Source: Orenia metallireducens
GTDB lineage: Bacteria; Bacillota; Halanaerobiia; Halobacteroidales; Halobacteroidaceae
Assembly (NCBI RefSeq): GCF_003001995.1
Contig: NZ_PVNB01000003.1
Span: forward strand, 155,875-219,874
DNA: 64,000 nucleotides
Direction of reading: 5' to 3'
Under the pieces are notes generated by a model, which made no database searches, had not been told where the DNA came from, and was given only the letters and a program-made list of their open reading frames with translations. Both the position numbers and the translations under genes were made by a program. This document shows, in pieces, positions 27,934 through 37,048 of the stretch; the first letter of the stretch is position 1; every line of letters begins with the position of its first letter.

Positions 27934-28716
27934 TCAAGCAAATAATAAATCTTTCTTCCTACTAAGATATCCTCTTAATCGGAAGATAGCTTTAGTATGC
28001 AACTGTGAAATACGAGCAGTTGTTAAGTCCATAATCTCCCCTATCTCGGTTAATGTCAAATCTTCATAATAATAAAGGGAGACAACCAATCTTTCTTTCT
28101 CAGGCAATTTATCTATCGATTCACCTAAAAGTTCTTTCATTTGATCATAGAAAAAGAGGTTATCAGGCTCCTTGTCAGCAGAGTCACTGATTAAATCCTT
28201 TAGTTCTATCTTATCTCCACCTTTAACATTAAAAAAGGACTCTAAAGAGATATTCTCCGGAATATTGACATCAACCAATAAATTATTAAATTCCTCACAA
28301 CTTAGTCCCAACTCTGCTCTTACCTCTTCATCATCAGGGTTTCTTCTTAGTTTTTTCTGTAATTTATTATAAGTATTACTAAGCTTTTTTGACTTTCTTC
28401 TAATTGATTGCGGAACCCAATCTAACTTCCTAATCTCATCATAAATCGCACCTCTTATTCGCGGAACAGCATAGGTAGAGAATTTAATCCCCCTATCTAT
28501 ATCATATCTATTCATAGCATCTATTAGCCCCAAAAAACCATAGTTTAACAGATCATCAAAAGTAAATCCATCGGGTATCTTAGTAATGATCTTTCCTGCA
28601 ACATGCTTTACCAAAGGGGTATAGCTTAGAATTAAATCTTCTTTAGATTGTTGGCAATTATTCTTTTTATACTTCTTCCATAAAATATCTTCTTTTAAGT
28701 TATCTGATCTCTTCAT
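27934..28716 (-). CDS. sigD: flagellar RNA polymerase sigma factor SigD/FliA
   Basis: 260 residues with regions 2, 3 and 4 of the FliA/WhiG class: ILSYTPLVKHVAGKI and the GFLGLIDAMNRYDIDRGIKFSTYAVPRIRGAI core (region 2), DWVPQSIRRKSKK, and LTLTEIGEIMDLTTARISQLH (region 4.2, a helix-turn-helix). It transcribes late genes such as flagellin and motor/chemotaxis genes, normally under FlgM control. FlgM is not in the window. Order cheC-cheD-(membrane protein)-sigD parallels Bacillus. Confidence 0.93.
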   Translation of the reverse strand: MKRSDNLKEDILWKKYKKNNCQQSKEDLILSYTPLVKHVAGKIITKIPDGFTFDDLLNYGFLGLIDAMNRYDIDRGIKFSTYAVPRIRGAIYDEIRKLDWVPQSIRRKSKKLSNTYNKLQKKLRRNPDDEEVRAELGLSCEEFNNLLVDVNIPENISLESFFNVKGGDKIELKDLISDSADKEPDNLFFYDQMKELLGESIDKLPEKERLVVSLYYYEDLTLTEIGEIMDLTTARISQLHTKAIFRLRGYLSRKKDLLFA

Positions 28717-28732
28717 TTAAGGATTCCTCCTA

Positions 28733-29122
28733 CTATTCCTGCTTTATACCTTTGATAATTTTCGCCAGTTTGTCTGAATCCTCATTAATAATATTTGTAT
28801 TCTTATTATCTATACTTTCAAACTCTAAAGAGGTCATCCTATCTAATCCTTCCTCTTTTAGAGCCTCTTTAGAGTTACTACCTTCTGAATTAGATGCTAC
28901 TTGCTTAATCGAGCTTTTCATCTCCTCTTCCATAATATCACTTAAATTTGAATTTATCAATTGCCCTATTATACCACCTATTATACTAAAAATTAATCCA
29001 CCAATAAAGACTCTCTTGATAATAGTTGTTAAATCCAAATTCATAATTATTGAAACCATTAAGACTATAATAATAGCTACAATAGCAAATAACACCATAA
29101 ATTGCTTGGTAAGGGAACTCAC
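28733..29122 (-). CDS. two-helix membrane protein of unknown function in the flagellar operon
   Basis: 129 residues, GTG start after AAAGGAGGGG. Two membrane helices close together (about 7-29 and 36-55) followed by a 70-residue hydrophilic, Ser/Asn/Glu-rich tail with amphipathic stretches. Lies between cheD (118-bp spacer with repeats) and sigD (16 bp). Not recognised. The arrangement resembles a small membrane adaptor; nothing more can be supported. Confidence 0.5.
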   Translation of the reverse strand: MSSLTKQFMVLFAIVAIIIVLMVSIIMNLDLTTIIKRVFIGGLIFSIIGGIIGQLINSNLSDIMEEEMKSSIKQVASNSEGSNSKEALKEEGLDRMTSLEFESIDNKNTNIINEDSDKLAKIIKGIKQE

Positions 29123-29240
29123 TATTTATAATCCCCTCCTTTACTAATTAATTATAATATAAATGCAATATTCTAAACTAATCTTAAATCGACGGTTTAA
29201 GTATAAATTTGAGTATAAGTTAACCTTAAACTCAAATTTA

Positions 29241-29732
29241 CTATAATATTCTATCATCTTGTTTAACCGTTTTAATAACTACCTCTCCACTATTATTGTA
29301 TAATTCCATTGTTCTTCCATAATTCTCTCCTACTTCAGCCCCAATTATTGGAATCCTCTTCTTCCTCATGATACTCTCAACAGCTTCAATATTGCGAGCC
29401 CCTATCCTAATTCTATCATTAGAGCTTGAGAAGTTAAACATTTGGGCTCCCCCAGCCATCTTGGCCTCTAAATTTCTAATATTAGCTCCTGCTTTTCTCA
29501 ACTCTTCAATTAAAATATCTATTGCTGTATCTGCATATTTTTCAGGCTTACCCTGTTTACGGTTTGATGGAAACTCTGGCAACATAATATGAGCCATCCC
29601 TCCAATTTTACTAATACTATCATACAAGGTCAATCCAACACAAGAGCCCAAGCCTGACGTAATCAAAACATCACTCTCTTTTCCCACTTTAAGGTCAGCC
29701 ATCCTTACTCTAATCTTATTACTAATCAACAT
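29241..29732 (-). CDS. cheD: chemoreceptor glutamine deamidase CheD
   Basis: 163 residues. Deamidates receptor glutamines and binds CheC, raising CheC phosphatase activity. Catalytic Cys31 in GLGSCVGLTLYD and His48 in MAHIMLPEF are present, with KMAGGAQMF and GARNIEAVE later. The ATG at 29732 is favoured; it overlaps the cheC end by 11 nt. A GTG two codons earlier is possible. It follows cheC, as in Bacillus, although cheA, cheB and cheW are missing from this operon. Confidence 0.92.
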   Translation of the reverse strand: MLISNKIRVRMADLKVGKESDVLITSGLGSCVGLTLYDSISKIGGMAHIMLPEFPSNRKQGKPEKYADTAIDILIEELRKAGANIRNLEAKMAGGAQMFNFSSSNDRIRIGARNIEAVESIMRKKRIPIIGAEVGENYGRTMELYNNSGEVVIKTVKQDDRIL

Positions 29733-30351
29733 CAACACCTAGCCTCTTTAACATAAAGTCTAAAGATTCAGGATTGGGAATTACAAAAAACTGACCATTA
29801 ACCTCTAAATTCCCTAAAATCTCTGTTTCGATTACTAATGCATAATCACCTATCTGACCTAATTCTATAAAAGCCACCTCTAAAATAGCACCAGCCATGT
29901 CATGGGCCAAAGCTGGAACATCAGGCATTATTTTAATATCAAGCATTTGAGAGAAAGCATTCAAATTAGACCCTGTTAGTATATTTGCTACTTCTTTAAG
30001 AGCGGACTCTTCTAATTCTCCTATGTTATCTTCAATATTGACCTCTTCACCGATTAATAAAGAGATTAACTTGTTTGCACTATTATTTCCTAAGGTAAAT
30101 AGAACACCTCCATTAATATCTCCCATTATTCTAACTAAAATAGCAGCTATTAAATTATCTGCCCCTCCCATAATTTCTGGGACTAAATCTATTGGTAAGA
30201 TGCTTACCTTAGGAACTTTCATCTGAATCTTATCATTTAGCATCTCTGAAAGTGAAGTAGCTGCATTTCCAGCACCAATACTTGCAACTTCTCTTAATGC
30301 ATCTAGCTGTATAGGACCCAATTTAGCCAACTTATCATCAATATGATTCAT
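29722..30351 (-). CDS. cheC: CheY-P phosphatase CheC
   Basis: 209 residues in two pseudo-symmetric halves. Family active sites follow [D/S]xxxExxN. The second half has a complete site (SALKEVAN), but the first half reads DALREVAS, so the asparagine is replaced by serine and that site is probably weak or dead. CheC removes phosphate from CheY-P and works with CheD, encoded next. AGAGGTGAG precedes the ATG (a TTG one codon earlier is less likely). CheY itself is not in the window. Confidence 0.92.
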   Translation of the reverse strand: MNHIDDKLAKLGPIQLDALREVASIGAGNAATSLSEMLNDKIQMKVPKVSILPIDLVPEIMGGADNLIAAILVRIMGDINGGVLFTLGNNSANKLISLLIGEEVNIEDNIGELEESALKEVANILTGSNLNAFSQMLDIKIMPDVPALAHDMAGAILEVAFIELGQIGDYALVIETEILGNLEVNGQFFVIPNPESLDFMLKRLGVDVD

Positions 30352-30380
30352 CAACTCTCACCTCTAAAATTATTTAATAT

Positions 30381-31079
30381 CTAAATTAAACCTTTCTTTC
30401 TTAATTCTCGTTGTTTAGCAAATACCCATTCAATTATCTCTTCTCTCAACTCAGTAGATATATCAACAAACTTAACCCCATAAACAGTAGTTATTTTATC
30501 AGTCCCATCCTCTTTTCTTTCTTCAACTCTAACAATCTCACCATTTAATAGACTAATAGATAATTCTATAAAGTCTATCTTGAGCTCTAGTACTTGACCT
30601 ATTTCAAAGTTATTGGCGCCTTTTATAACTATCATAAGACCTCCACCACTAATATCAGCAGCTAATGCTTTATTAAACTCTTCTGAATAATCATTATACT
30701 CTTGCTTTTCTTTAATATCACAGTAAGCTACAACTCTATATTCAATCTCTTCTTGGACAGAAATCCTTACAAACCGTCTTCTTTGAATTCTTTCAACCTC
30801 ACTAGAATTAAGAACTACCAGAGAATATACCGGTTTCTTCTTTCTTTTCTTTACCTTGCTTTCCATCTGATACAAGGCTGTTGCTCCTGTAAAAATTATC
30901 TTTAAAGGAGTCTTCTTTTTAATAGATAGTGGTCTATTATCTTCATCAAATGGAAGCTCTATTTCTATAGTCTTATCATCAAAGTCCAATATTTTTGATC
31001 CATATTCACCTTTATAAGGACCATCTTCTATCTTTATTCTTACCCTTTGGTTAAGCTTTAATTGAGGTCTCTTTGCCAT
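30381..31079 (-). CDS. YcgR-type flagellar brake protein with PilZ domain (copy 1)
   Basis: 232 residues. N-terminal YcgR-like beta barrel (1 to about 95), then PilZ. Both c-di-GMP binding motifs are intact: RRFVR (101-105, RxxxR) and DISGGG (142-147, DxSxxG). The predicted role is to slow or steer the motor when c-di-GMP is high, by binding the rotor or stator. ATG 31079 is set by GGAGGT six bases upstream. The last 15 residues are nearly identical to those of the next PilZ gene, so the pair is a tandem duplication that has diverged. Confidence 0.85.
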   Translation of the reverse strand: MAKRPQLKLNQRVRIKIEDGPYKGEYGSKILDFDDKTIEIELPFDEDNRPLSIKKKTPLKIIFTGATALYQMESKVKKRKKKPVYSLVVLNSSEVERIQRRRFVRISVQEEIEYRVVAYCDIKEKQEYNDYSEEFNKALAADISGGGLMIVIKGANNFEIGQVLELKIDFIELSISLLNGEIVRVEERKEDGTDKITTVYGVKFVDISTELREEIIEWVFAKQRELRKKGLI

Positions 31080-31119
31080 AGAACATACCTCCATTTAAAA
31101 TAATAAACCAAAACCTAAA

Positions 31120-31878
31120 TTAAATAAGCCCCTTCTTTCTTAATTCACGCTGTTTAGCAAATAACCATTGCATAACTTCATCTCGCTTACCTGTATCTTG
31201 GTGAATAAATTCAACTCCTATACTATATCGCTTTTCTCCTTGCTTAAACTCTGCAAAAACTCTAACCACTTTAGCTAAGAGTTTATCAAAAGGTAGATTA
31301 GCAAAACTAAAATCTACTTCTAAAATCTGTCCCTCCCTTACAGAACTCTCTCTAGTAACCATCTTCAGCCCGCTAGCACTGATATCTCGAATAATAGCAT
31401 TATACAGATTAGTACTATCGGAATTTAGTGATTTTTCAGAAAGAATCTCTTCTATACCTACATTTTCATCCAACTCTTTTAGATCTTCTTCGTTTCCAAT
31501 CACTCTAAATTTTGCTTCTTGATAGATATCCAATCTAAAAAAATTTCTCTCTTGTATCTTACTAACTTCTCCAATCAACTCTACTATTAATAAAGGGGTA
31601 ACTTCAACCTCCCTCCTAATAACCTTTACTGGTATCTTATATAAGCCAGTACTCTCTCTAAGCATAATATCTATTTTAGTTCCAATTGCTATATTAACAA
31701 CTTTACCTTCTGTAAAAGGAGTATTTATAGCAAAAATAGAGTCACTTATAATATCAGCCACTTGCGAGGAATATTGTCCCTCATAGTTTCCGAAGGGAAC
31801 AACTACATCTATCCTCTGATTAATATTCACTTTTCTATTAAGATCAAATCTCTTTACTACTTGGGAGTTTCGTTTCAA
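31120..31878 (-). CDS. YcgR-type flagellar brake protein with PilZ domain (copy 2)
   Basis: 252 residues from a TTG start, chosen because AGGAGG lies 9 nt upstream; no ATG is suitably placed. N-terminal barrel (about 10-105), RNFFR (111-115), a 45-residue insertion rich in Glu/Asp/Ser (about 128-158) absent from copy 1, then DISASG (165-170). It ends with the same LFAKQRELRKKGLI tail as copy 1. Binding motifs are complete, so it should also bind c-di-GMP. Stands between flhG and copy 1, at the place where Bacillus has cheB-cheA-cheW. Confidence 0.83.
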   Translation of the reverse strand: MKRNSQVVKRFDLNRKVNINQRIDVVVPFGNYEGQYSSQVADIISDSIFAINTPFTEGKVVNIAIGTKIDIMLRESTGLYKIPVKVIRREVEVTPLLIVELIGEVSKIQERNFFRLDIYQEAKFRVIGNEEDLKELDENVGIEEILSEKSLNSDSTNLYNAIIRDISASGLKMVTRESSVREGQILEVDFSFANLPFDKLLAKVVRVFAEFKQGEKRYSIGVEFIHQDTGKRDEVMQWLFAKQRELRKKGLI

Positions 31879-31906
31879 ACTCCAACACCTCCTACTCAAG
31901 TCCCAA

Positions 31907-32794
31907 TTAAATACCTAATATTCTATTAAATAATCCCCTAATCCCTTTAGACTCTTGGGGAGCTTCTGTATCTACTAGTTTAGTTGCGGTAAGATTAATA
32001 CTTTTAGATGCCCTAGCCCTTGGAAATTCCAAAAGAAATGGGCTACGACTCATTACAGATTTTACTACAGCATTATCCTTTGGTATAACCCCTAATAACT
32101 CAATATCCAGTTCAAGAAAATCATAAGCAGTTTTAATCAAGCGCTTAGCTATTCTCTCCCCTTCCTTTTCACTCTCAGCTTGATTGATTACAAGCTTAAT
32201 AGTGGCTTGCTTGTCATGTTTACTAATAACCTTAACAACTCCATAAGCATCAGTTATAGAAGTCGGCTCAGGAGTAGAGATAACAATAACTTCATCAGCA
32301 CCTAAAATGAAATTAACTACATTATGGGCTAGCCCCGCACCTGTATCAATTAAAATAATATCAAATTCTTCTCCAAGCCTAACAAACTCACTGATTAAAT
32401 TATTGATTTGATATTGAGATAAATTTGCTAGCTCTTGTATTCCTGAACCTCCAGGAATTAATGATAATCCATTAGGACCTTCAACAATAACTTCTTCTAA
32501 AGTCTTACGACCTTGAATCACATGTTCTAAATTATAGGTAGGAGTCACACCTAAGATAACATCCAAATTAGCCATACCCAAATCAGCATCAAGAACTATT
32601 ACCTTCTTTCCTAGTGCATTCAAAGCCAAGGCCAAATTGGCAGTAAAGTTGGACTTTCCTACCCCACCTTTACCACTAGTAACAGTATAAATATAAGCAC
32701 CTTTACCTTCTGTATTTCTTTCTTTCTTTCCTTTATCCTTTTCTACCTTCATTTTTTCTACTAGATTTCTCAGCTTGGCTGCTTGGTCTTTCAT
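31907..32794 (-). CDS. flhG: flagellum site-determining MinD-like ATPase FlhG (YlxH/FleN)
   Basis: 295 residues. The N-terminal DQAAKLRNLV is the activation helix that stimulates FlhF GTPase; the deviant Walker A SGKGGVGKS lies at 40-48; LDADLGMANLDVILG and DTGAGL follow, and the C-terminal amphipathic helix (about 275-295) would be the membrane anchor. Sets flagellar number and position and contacts FliM/FliY. Start overlaps the flhF stop by 4 nt. Confidence 0.92.
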   Translation of the reverse strand: MKDQAAKLRNLVEKMKVEKDKGKKERNTEGKGAYIYTVTSGKGGVGKSNFTANLALALNALGKKVIVLDADLGMANLDVILGVTPTYNLEHVIQGRKTLEEVIVEGPNGLSLIPGGSGIQELANLSQYQINNLISEFVRLGEEFDIILIDTGAGLAHNVVNFILGADEVIVISTPEPTSITDAYGVVKVISKHDKQATIKLVINQAESEKEGERIAKRLIKTAYDFLELDIELLGVIPKDNAVVKSVMSRSPFLLEFPRARASKSINLTATKLVDTEAPQESKGIRGLFNRILGI

Positions 32795-33903
32795 AGTTCT
32801 AGCCCCTTTAATATATCCTCTATTAATTGTTCAGACTCTGGTAACTTAATATCCTCTGGAACATCTTGCCCAACAGTTATATAGGATAAAGGTTTTTTAG
32901 CCTTAGCAGTTGCTTCCAATATAGTCCCCCAAGAATTAGTTTCATCAAGCTTAGTGATAATCAATTTATCCAAATCAATTTCATTATAGACTTCTATAAT
33001 CTTCATAAGATCATTTACTTTAGTAGTAGCACTTAATACTAAATATATCTCATCAATCGGAACATTATTAATAAAACCTTTTAGTTCAGAGATATGAAGC
33101 TGATTATTCTGGCTTCTACCAGCAGTATCAACCAAGACTAGATCATAACCCTGATAACCTTCAATAGCATTTAATAATTCTTGAGGAGTAAAGACGACCT
33201 CTAGCGGCAAATTTATAATCTCACTATAAGTCTTTAACTGCTCTACTGCTGCAATTCTATAGGTATCAGCAGTAATCAGTCCTACCTTCTTATTCTCAAA
33301 TAACGAAAATCTTGCAGCCAGTTTTGCTAAAGTTGTAGTCTTACCGACTCCTGTTGGTCCTACTAGGGATATAATCTTGGTCTTACCTGACTCCAATTCA
33401 ATTGGCTTAATATCTATAAATTCTTTTTTTAGTTTCTCTCTTAAAACATCCTTAATCTCTTCACTGTTTAAATCTTTTAAATCTACTTTATCAGCAATCT
33501 CCTCAGCCAACTCTCTTGCCATCTTACGACTCAAACCTAAAGTCCATAAAGCATCAATTAACCTTTCTAAAGATGGATTCACTACTAGGTGTAAAGATTG
33601 TTGATTCTTATTTTTAAGCTCTCCCATCATGTCATTCATCATATGCTTCATTTGTGATAATTCTGACTTTAAAATATTATCTTCATTTGCTTGCCTGCTC
33701 TCACTTAGCTTGCTTTCTTTTCTCTTCTTATTATCCTGATCAACTGTGGCTATCACTTCTACCATCTTCTTGGCAAAGAGACCAAAAAAGCCACCCTGCT
33801 TAAATTTACGGGTATGCAAAATAATAGCATCAGCCCCTAAATCAGACTTGACTTTTAATATCGCTTCTTGCATCGTCTCAGCGCGGTATTTTTTTATCTT
33901 CAT
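32791..33903 (-). CDS. flhF: flagellar biosynthesis SRP-type GTPase FlhF
   Basis: 370 residues. B domain (1 to about 100) with a basic N-terminus, N domain, then the SRP GTPase: G1 [10 protein letters not shown] (181-190), DTAGRSQNN and TKLDET. Recruits the first flagellar building blocks to the assembly site and dimerises in the GTP state until FlhG acts. The ATG directly abuts the flhA stop. Followed by flhG, the universal arrangement. Confidence 0.95.
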   Translation of the reverse strand: MKIKKYRAETMQEAILKVKSDLGADAIILHTRKFKQGGFFGLFAKKMVEVIATVDQDNKKRKESKLSESRQANEDNILKSELSQMKHMMNDMMGELKNKNQQSLHLVVNPSLERLIDALWTLGLSRKMARELAEEIADKVDLKDLNSEEIKDVLREKLKKEFIDIKPIELESGKTKIISLVGPTGVGKTTTLAKLAARFSLFENKKVGLITADTYRIAAVEQLKTYSEIINLPLEVVFTPQELLNAIEGYQGYDLVLVDTAGRSQNNQLHISELKGFINNVPIDEIYLVLSATTKVNDLMKIIEVYNEIDLDKLIITKLDETNSWGTILEATAKAKKPLSYITVGQDVPEDIKLPESEQLIEDILKGLEL

Positions 33904-35979
33904 CTATACTTTCACCATCCCTACTGTTTGAACATTAAGGTATGACTCTAGTTCATTAAAGGACAATACTGTCAAGTTTGGTGCTACCTGTTCTGTCAAT
34001 TGCTTAAAATGATATCTAACTATTGGTGAAGTCAACACAATAGGTTCAATACCTTGAGCGGCTATTTGCTCAACCTTTTCAGATAAACTATTGAAGATCT
34101 GCTGTGCTTTATTTGGGTTTAAAGCAATATATGACCCCTGATCACTATGCTGAATAGAGTTGGATATCTCTTCTTCCAGCTCTGGAGCTAAGGTAATAAC
34201 ATAAAGCTCATTATTATCTCCCTTATATTTTTTAGAGATATGTCTAGATAAGGCTTCTTGTCTTACATATTCAGTTAAGATTCCTATATCATGTGTATTC
34301 TTAGCCTGATCAGCTAATACCTCTAAAATAGAGACTAAGTCCCGAACTGAAATCCCTTCTTTCAATAAGTTCTGTAATACTTTCTGAACTTGACCAATTG
34401 TTAATAGATCTGGAATCAGCTCATTAATAACTGCGGAGTAATCCTCCTTGATATTATCAATCAACTCCTTAACCTCTTGTCTACCTAATAATTCATAGGC
34501 ATGAGACTTAATTAACTCTGTCAAATGAGTTGCCATTACAGAAGGTGGGTCTACTACTGTATAACCTGCCATCTCAGCTCTTTCTCTATCATCTTCATCA
34601 ATCCAGATAGCTGGTAAACCAAAAGCTGGCTCAGTTGTCTCTCTACCATTAATCTCTTCAGTAACCATTCCAGAGTCCATAGCTAAATAGCCATCAACCT
34701 TGATATCATGTTGAGCAATCTCAATCCCCCGTAGATTAACTCTATAGTAATTTGGTTCTAATTGCATATTATCCCTAATGCGAATCGGTGGGATAATAAT
34801 CCCTAATTCTAAAGCACATTGGCGACGAATCATTGAAACCCTATCTAATAAGTCACCCCCCTGCTCAGGAACAACTAAGGGTATTAAGTTATAGCCAACC
34901 TCCAACTCCATGGGGTCAACCTGTAATAATTGGGATAGATTTTCTGGCTCTCGGTATTCTTCTATCTCCTCTTCCTCTTGGTCAAAGACCATCTCTTCTT
35001 CCTTCTCTTTACCAGCCTGATAAATTATATAGCCTATTACTCCAAGAATTACGGATAGTAATAGAAAAGGAAAGGTAGGTAATGGAGTCAATACTCCCAA
35101 CAAAAGGATTACAGCAGAAACCATCATTAACGTCTTTGGCTGATTGAATAATTGCTTAGTAAAGTCTTGACCTAAATTTCCTTCTGAGGCTGCTCTAGTA
35201 ACAACAATACCTGTTGCAGTAGAGATTAATAAAGCAGGGATCTGACTTACCAGCCCATCACCTACTGTTAATAGAGTATAGGTCTGTAATGCATCTAAAA
35301 TAGGCAAATTCAATTGAATAACCCCAATAACCAATCCACCCAGCACGTTGATTAAGGTGATAATAATACCAGCAATAGCATCACCTTTTACGAATTTACT
35401 GGCACCATCCATTGCACCATAAAAATCAGCTTCTTGCCTGATCTCCTCTCTCTTCTTTCTAGCTTCAGCTTCAGTAATCAACCCTGAACTCAAGTCAGCA
35501 TCGATACTCATCTGCTTACCAGGCATAGCATCCAAGGTGAAGCGAGCTGCTACCTCAGATACACGTTCAGAACCTTTAGTAATTACAACAAACTGGATAA
35601 CAACTAAGATAACAAAGATAACAAAACCTACTACATAATTACCACCAACAACGAAATCACCAAAGGCTTCAATTACTTTTCCAGCATTGGCCTGTCCTAA
35701 TATCAAACGAGTGGTCGATACATTCAATGCCAATCTAAATAGAGTAGCTATCAATAGTAATGACGGAAATACCGATAGTTCTAGTGGATTTACTAGATAC
35801 ATCGATACTAATAAAATTGTTAAACCTAAACTAATATTTAAAGTTAATAATAGGTCTAATAAAAAGGTCGGTAATGGAATAATGAACATTACTACTACTA
35901 AAATAACGGCTATAGCAAACAATACATCATTATATTGACCTAAATTTCTTCTCTGTACACTTTCTAAAGGGGTAGCCAT
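33904..35979 (-). CDS. flhA: flagellar type III export protein FlhA
   Basis: 691 residues, family-typical. About eight helices in the first 330 residues, including the FHIPEP-type core (LDAMPGKQMSIDADLSSGLI, with conserved Asp) that takes part in proton-driven export, an acidic linker, then the cytosolic domain (about 350-691) that forms the nonameric ring for chaperone-substrate docking. AGGAGGTC site before the ATG. It follows flhB by 3 bp. Confidence 0.97.
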   Translation of the reverse strand: MATPLESVQRRNLGQYNDVLFAIAVILVVVMFIIPLPTFLLDLLLTLNISLGLTILLVSMYLVNPLELSVFPSLLLIATLFRLALNVSTTRLILGQANAGKVIEAFGDFVVGGNYVVGFVIFVILVVIQFVVITKGSERVSEVAARFTLDAMPGKQMSIDADLSSGLITEAEARKKREEIRQEADFYGAMDGASKFVKGDAIAGIIITLINVLGGLVIGVIQLNLPILDALQTYTLLTVGDGLVSQIPALLISTATGIVVTRAASEGNLGQDFTKQLFNQPKTLMMVSAVILLLGVLTPLPTFPFLLLSVILGVIGYIIYQAGKEKEEEMVFDQEEEEIEEYREPENLSQLLQVDPMELEVGYNLIPLVVPEQGGDLLDRVSMIRRQCALELGIIIPPIRIRDNMQLEPNYYRVNLRGIEIAQHDIKVDGYLAMDSGMVTEEINGRETTEPAFGLPAIWIDEDDRERAEMAGYTVVDPPSVMATHLTELIKSHAYELLGRQEVKELIDNIKEDYSAVINELIPDLLTIGQVQKVLQNLLKEGISVRDLVSILEVLADQAKNTHDIGILTEYVRQEALSRHISKKYKGDNNELYVITLAPELEEEISNSIQHSDQGSYIALNPNKAQQIFNSLSEKVEQIAAQGIEPIVLTSPIVRYHFKQLTEQVAPNLTVLSFNELESYLNVQTVGMVKV

Positions 35980-35982
35980 TTA

Positions 35983-37044
35983 CTATGACCTCCTTTCTTG
36001 ATCTAATTGATAAACATAAGCTAGAACTTCAGCTACTGCTTGGTACAAATCAAGGGGTATCTCTTCACCAATATCAACAATTCTATATAAAGCCCGAGCT
36101 AAAGGCTTCTCTTCTACAATCTCAATATTATTCTCTTTAGCAACCTCCCTAATTCTAAGTGCCAACTCATCTTGACCTTTAGCTACTACAATAGGAACAT
36201 CCATCTCATCCATATCAAACTTAATCGCTACCGCAAAATGGGTTGGGTTGGTAATAACAACTGAAGCATCAGGTATATCCTGCATCATCCTACTCATAGC
36301 CATCTCTTGTTGCTTCTGCCTACGCTTAGATTTGACTTCCGGTTTACCTTCAGCATTCTCTCTTTCCTGCTTAACCTCTTCTTTACTCATCTTAAGGTCT
36401 TCTTCATGCTGCCATTTTTGATACATAAAATCTACTATCCCTAATATAATAAAAACTGCACTTATCTTCATAGCTAAAGAATAGGCAGTGTCTCCTATTA
36501 AGTTTAATGAACTTGCCCAACTACTATTAACTAGCACTGCAAATTTATCTGCAACTTTTTTAATAGTACTATATGCTATTGATACAACAATAATTATCTT
36601 CATAATAGATTTCAGCATCTCTACCAGAGAACGTTTAGAAAACATCTGCTTAGCCCCCTTTAAGGGATTTAGCTTGCTAAACTTAGGAACTAAGACTTTA
36701 GGAGTATAGAGAAAACCAACCTGTAGATAGCTTACTGCCACCCCCACCAAGGCTGCTACTAACAATAATGGAGCAACTATCTTTGCAATAAAAGCTATTA
36801 TCTCGATTAAAAGGGCATGAAAATTATTAATAGATAATTCCATCTGAAAATAATTAATAAATACTTTATTAGTAAAAGTAATAATCTCTTGAAGCATATA
36901 TCTAAACCAAAAAGATAGCATCAAAAAACTAAATAAGAGAGTAAAAGCACTATTTAACTCCTTACTCTTAGCAACCTGTCCCTCTTTTCTAGCTTCACTT
37001 CTCTTCTTGGGGGTGGCCTTTTCTGTTTTCTCTCCTGATGCCAT
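35983..37044 (-). CDS. flhB: flagellar export switch protein FlhB
   Basis: 353 residues: four membrane helices (about 32-52, 85-110, 145-162, 188-208) and a cytosolic domain with the self-cleaving NPTH at 266-269, which switches export from rod/hook to filament substrates. N-terminus GEKTEKATPKKRSEARKEGQ is diagnostic. fliR lies 4 bp upstream and flhA 3 bp downstream. Confidence 0.97.
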   Translation of the reverse strand: MASGEKTEKATPKKRSEARKEGQVAKSKELNSAFTLLFSFLMLSFWFRYMLQEIITFTNKVFINYFQMELSINNFHALLIEIIAFIAKIVAPLLLVAALVGVAVSYLQVGFLYTPKVLVPKFSKLNPLKGAKQMFSKRSLVEMLKSIMKIIIVVSIAYSTIKKVADKFAVLVNSSWASSLNLIGDTAYSLAMKISAVFIILGIVDFMYQKWQHEEDLKMSKEEVKQERENAEGKPEVKSKRRQKQQEMAMSRMMQDIPDASVVITNPTHFAVAIKFDMDEMDVPIVVAKGQDELALRIREVAKENNIEIVEEKPLARALYRIVDIGEEIPLDLYQAVAEVLAYVYQLDQERRS

Positions 37045-37048
37045 ATTC

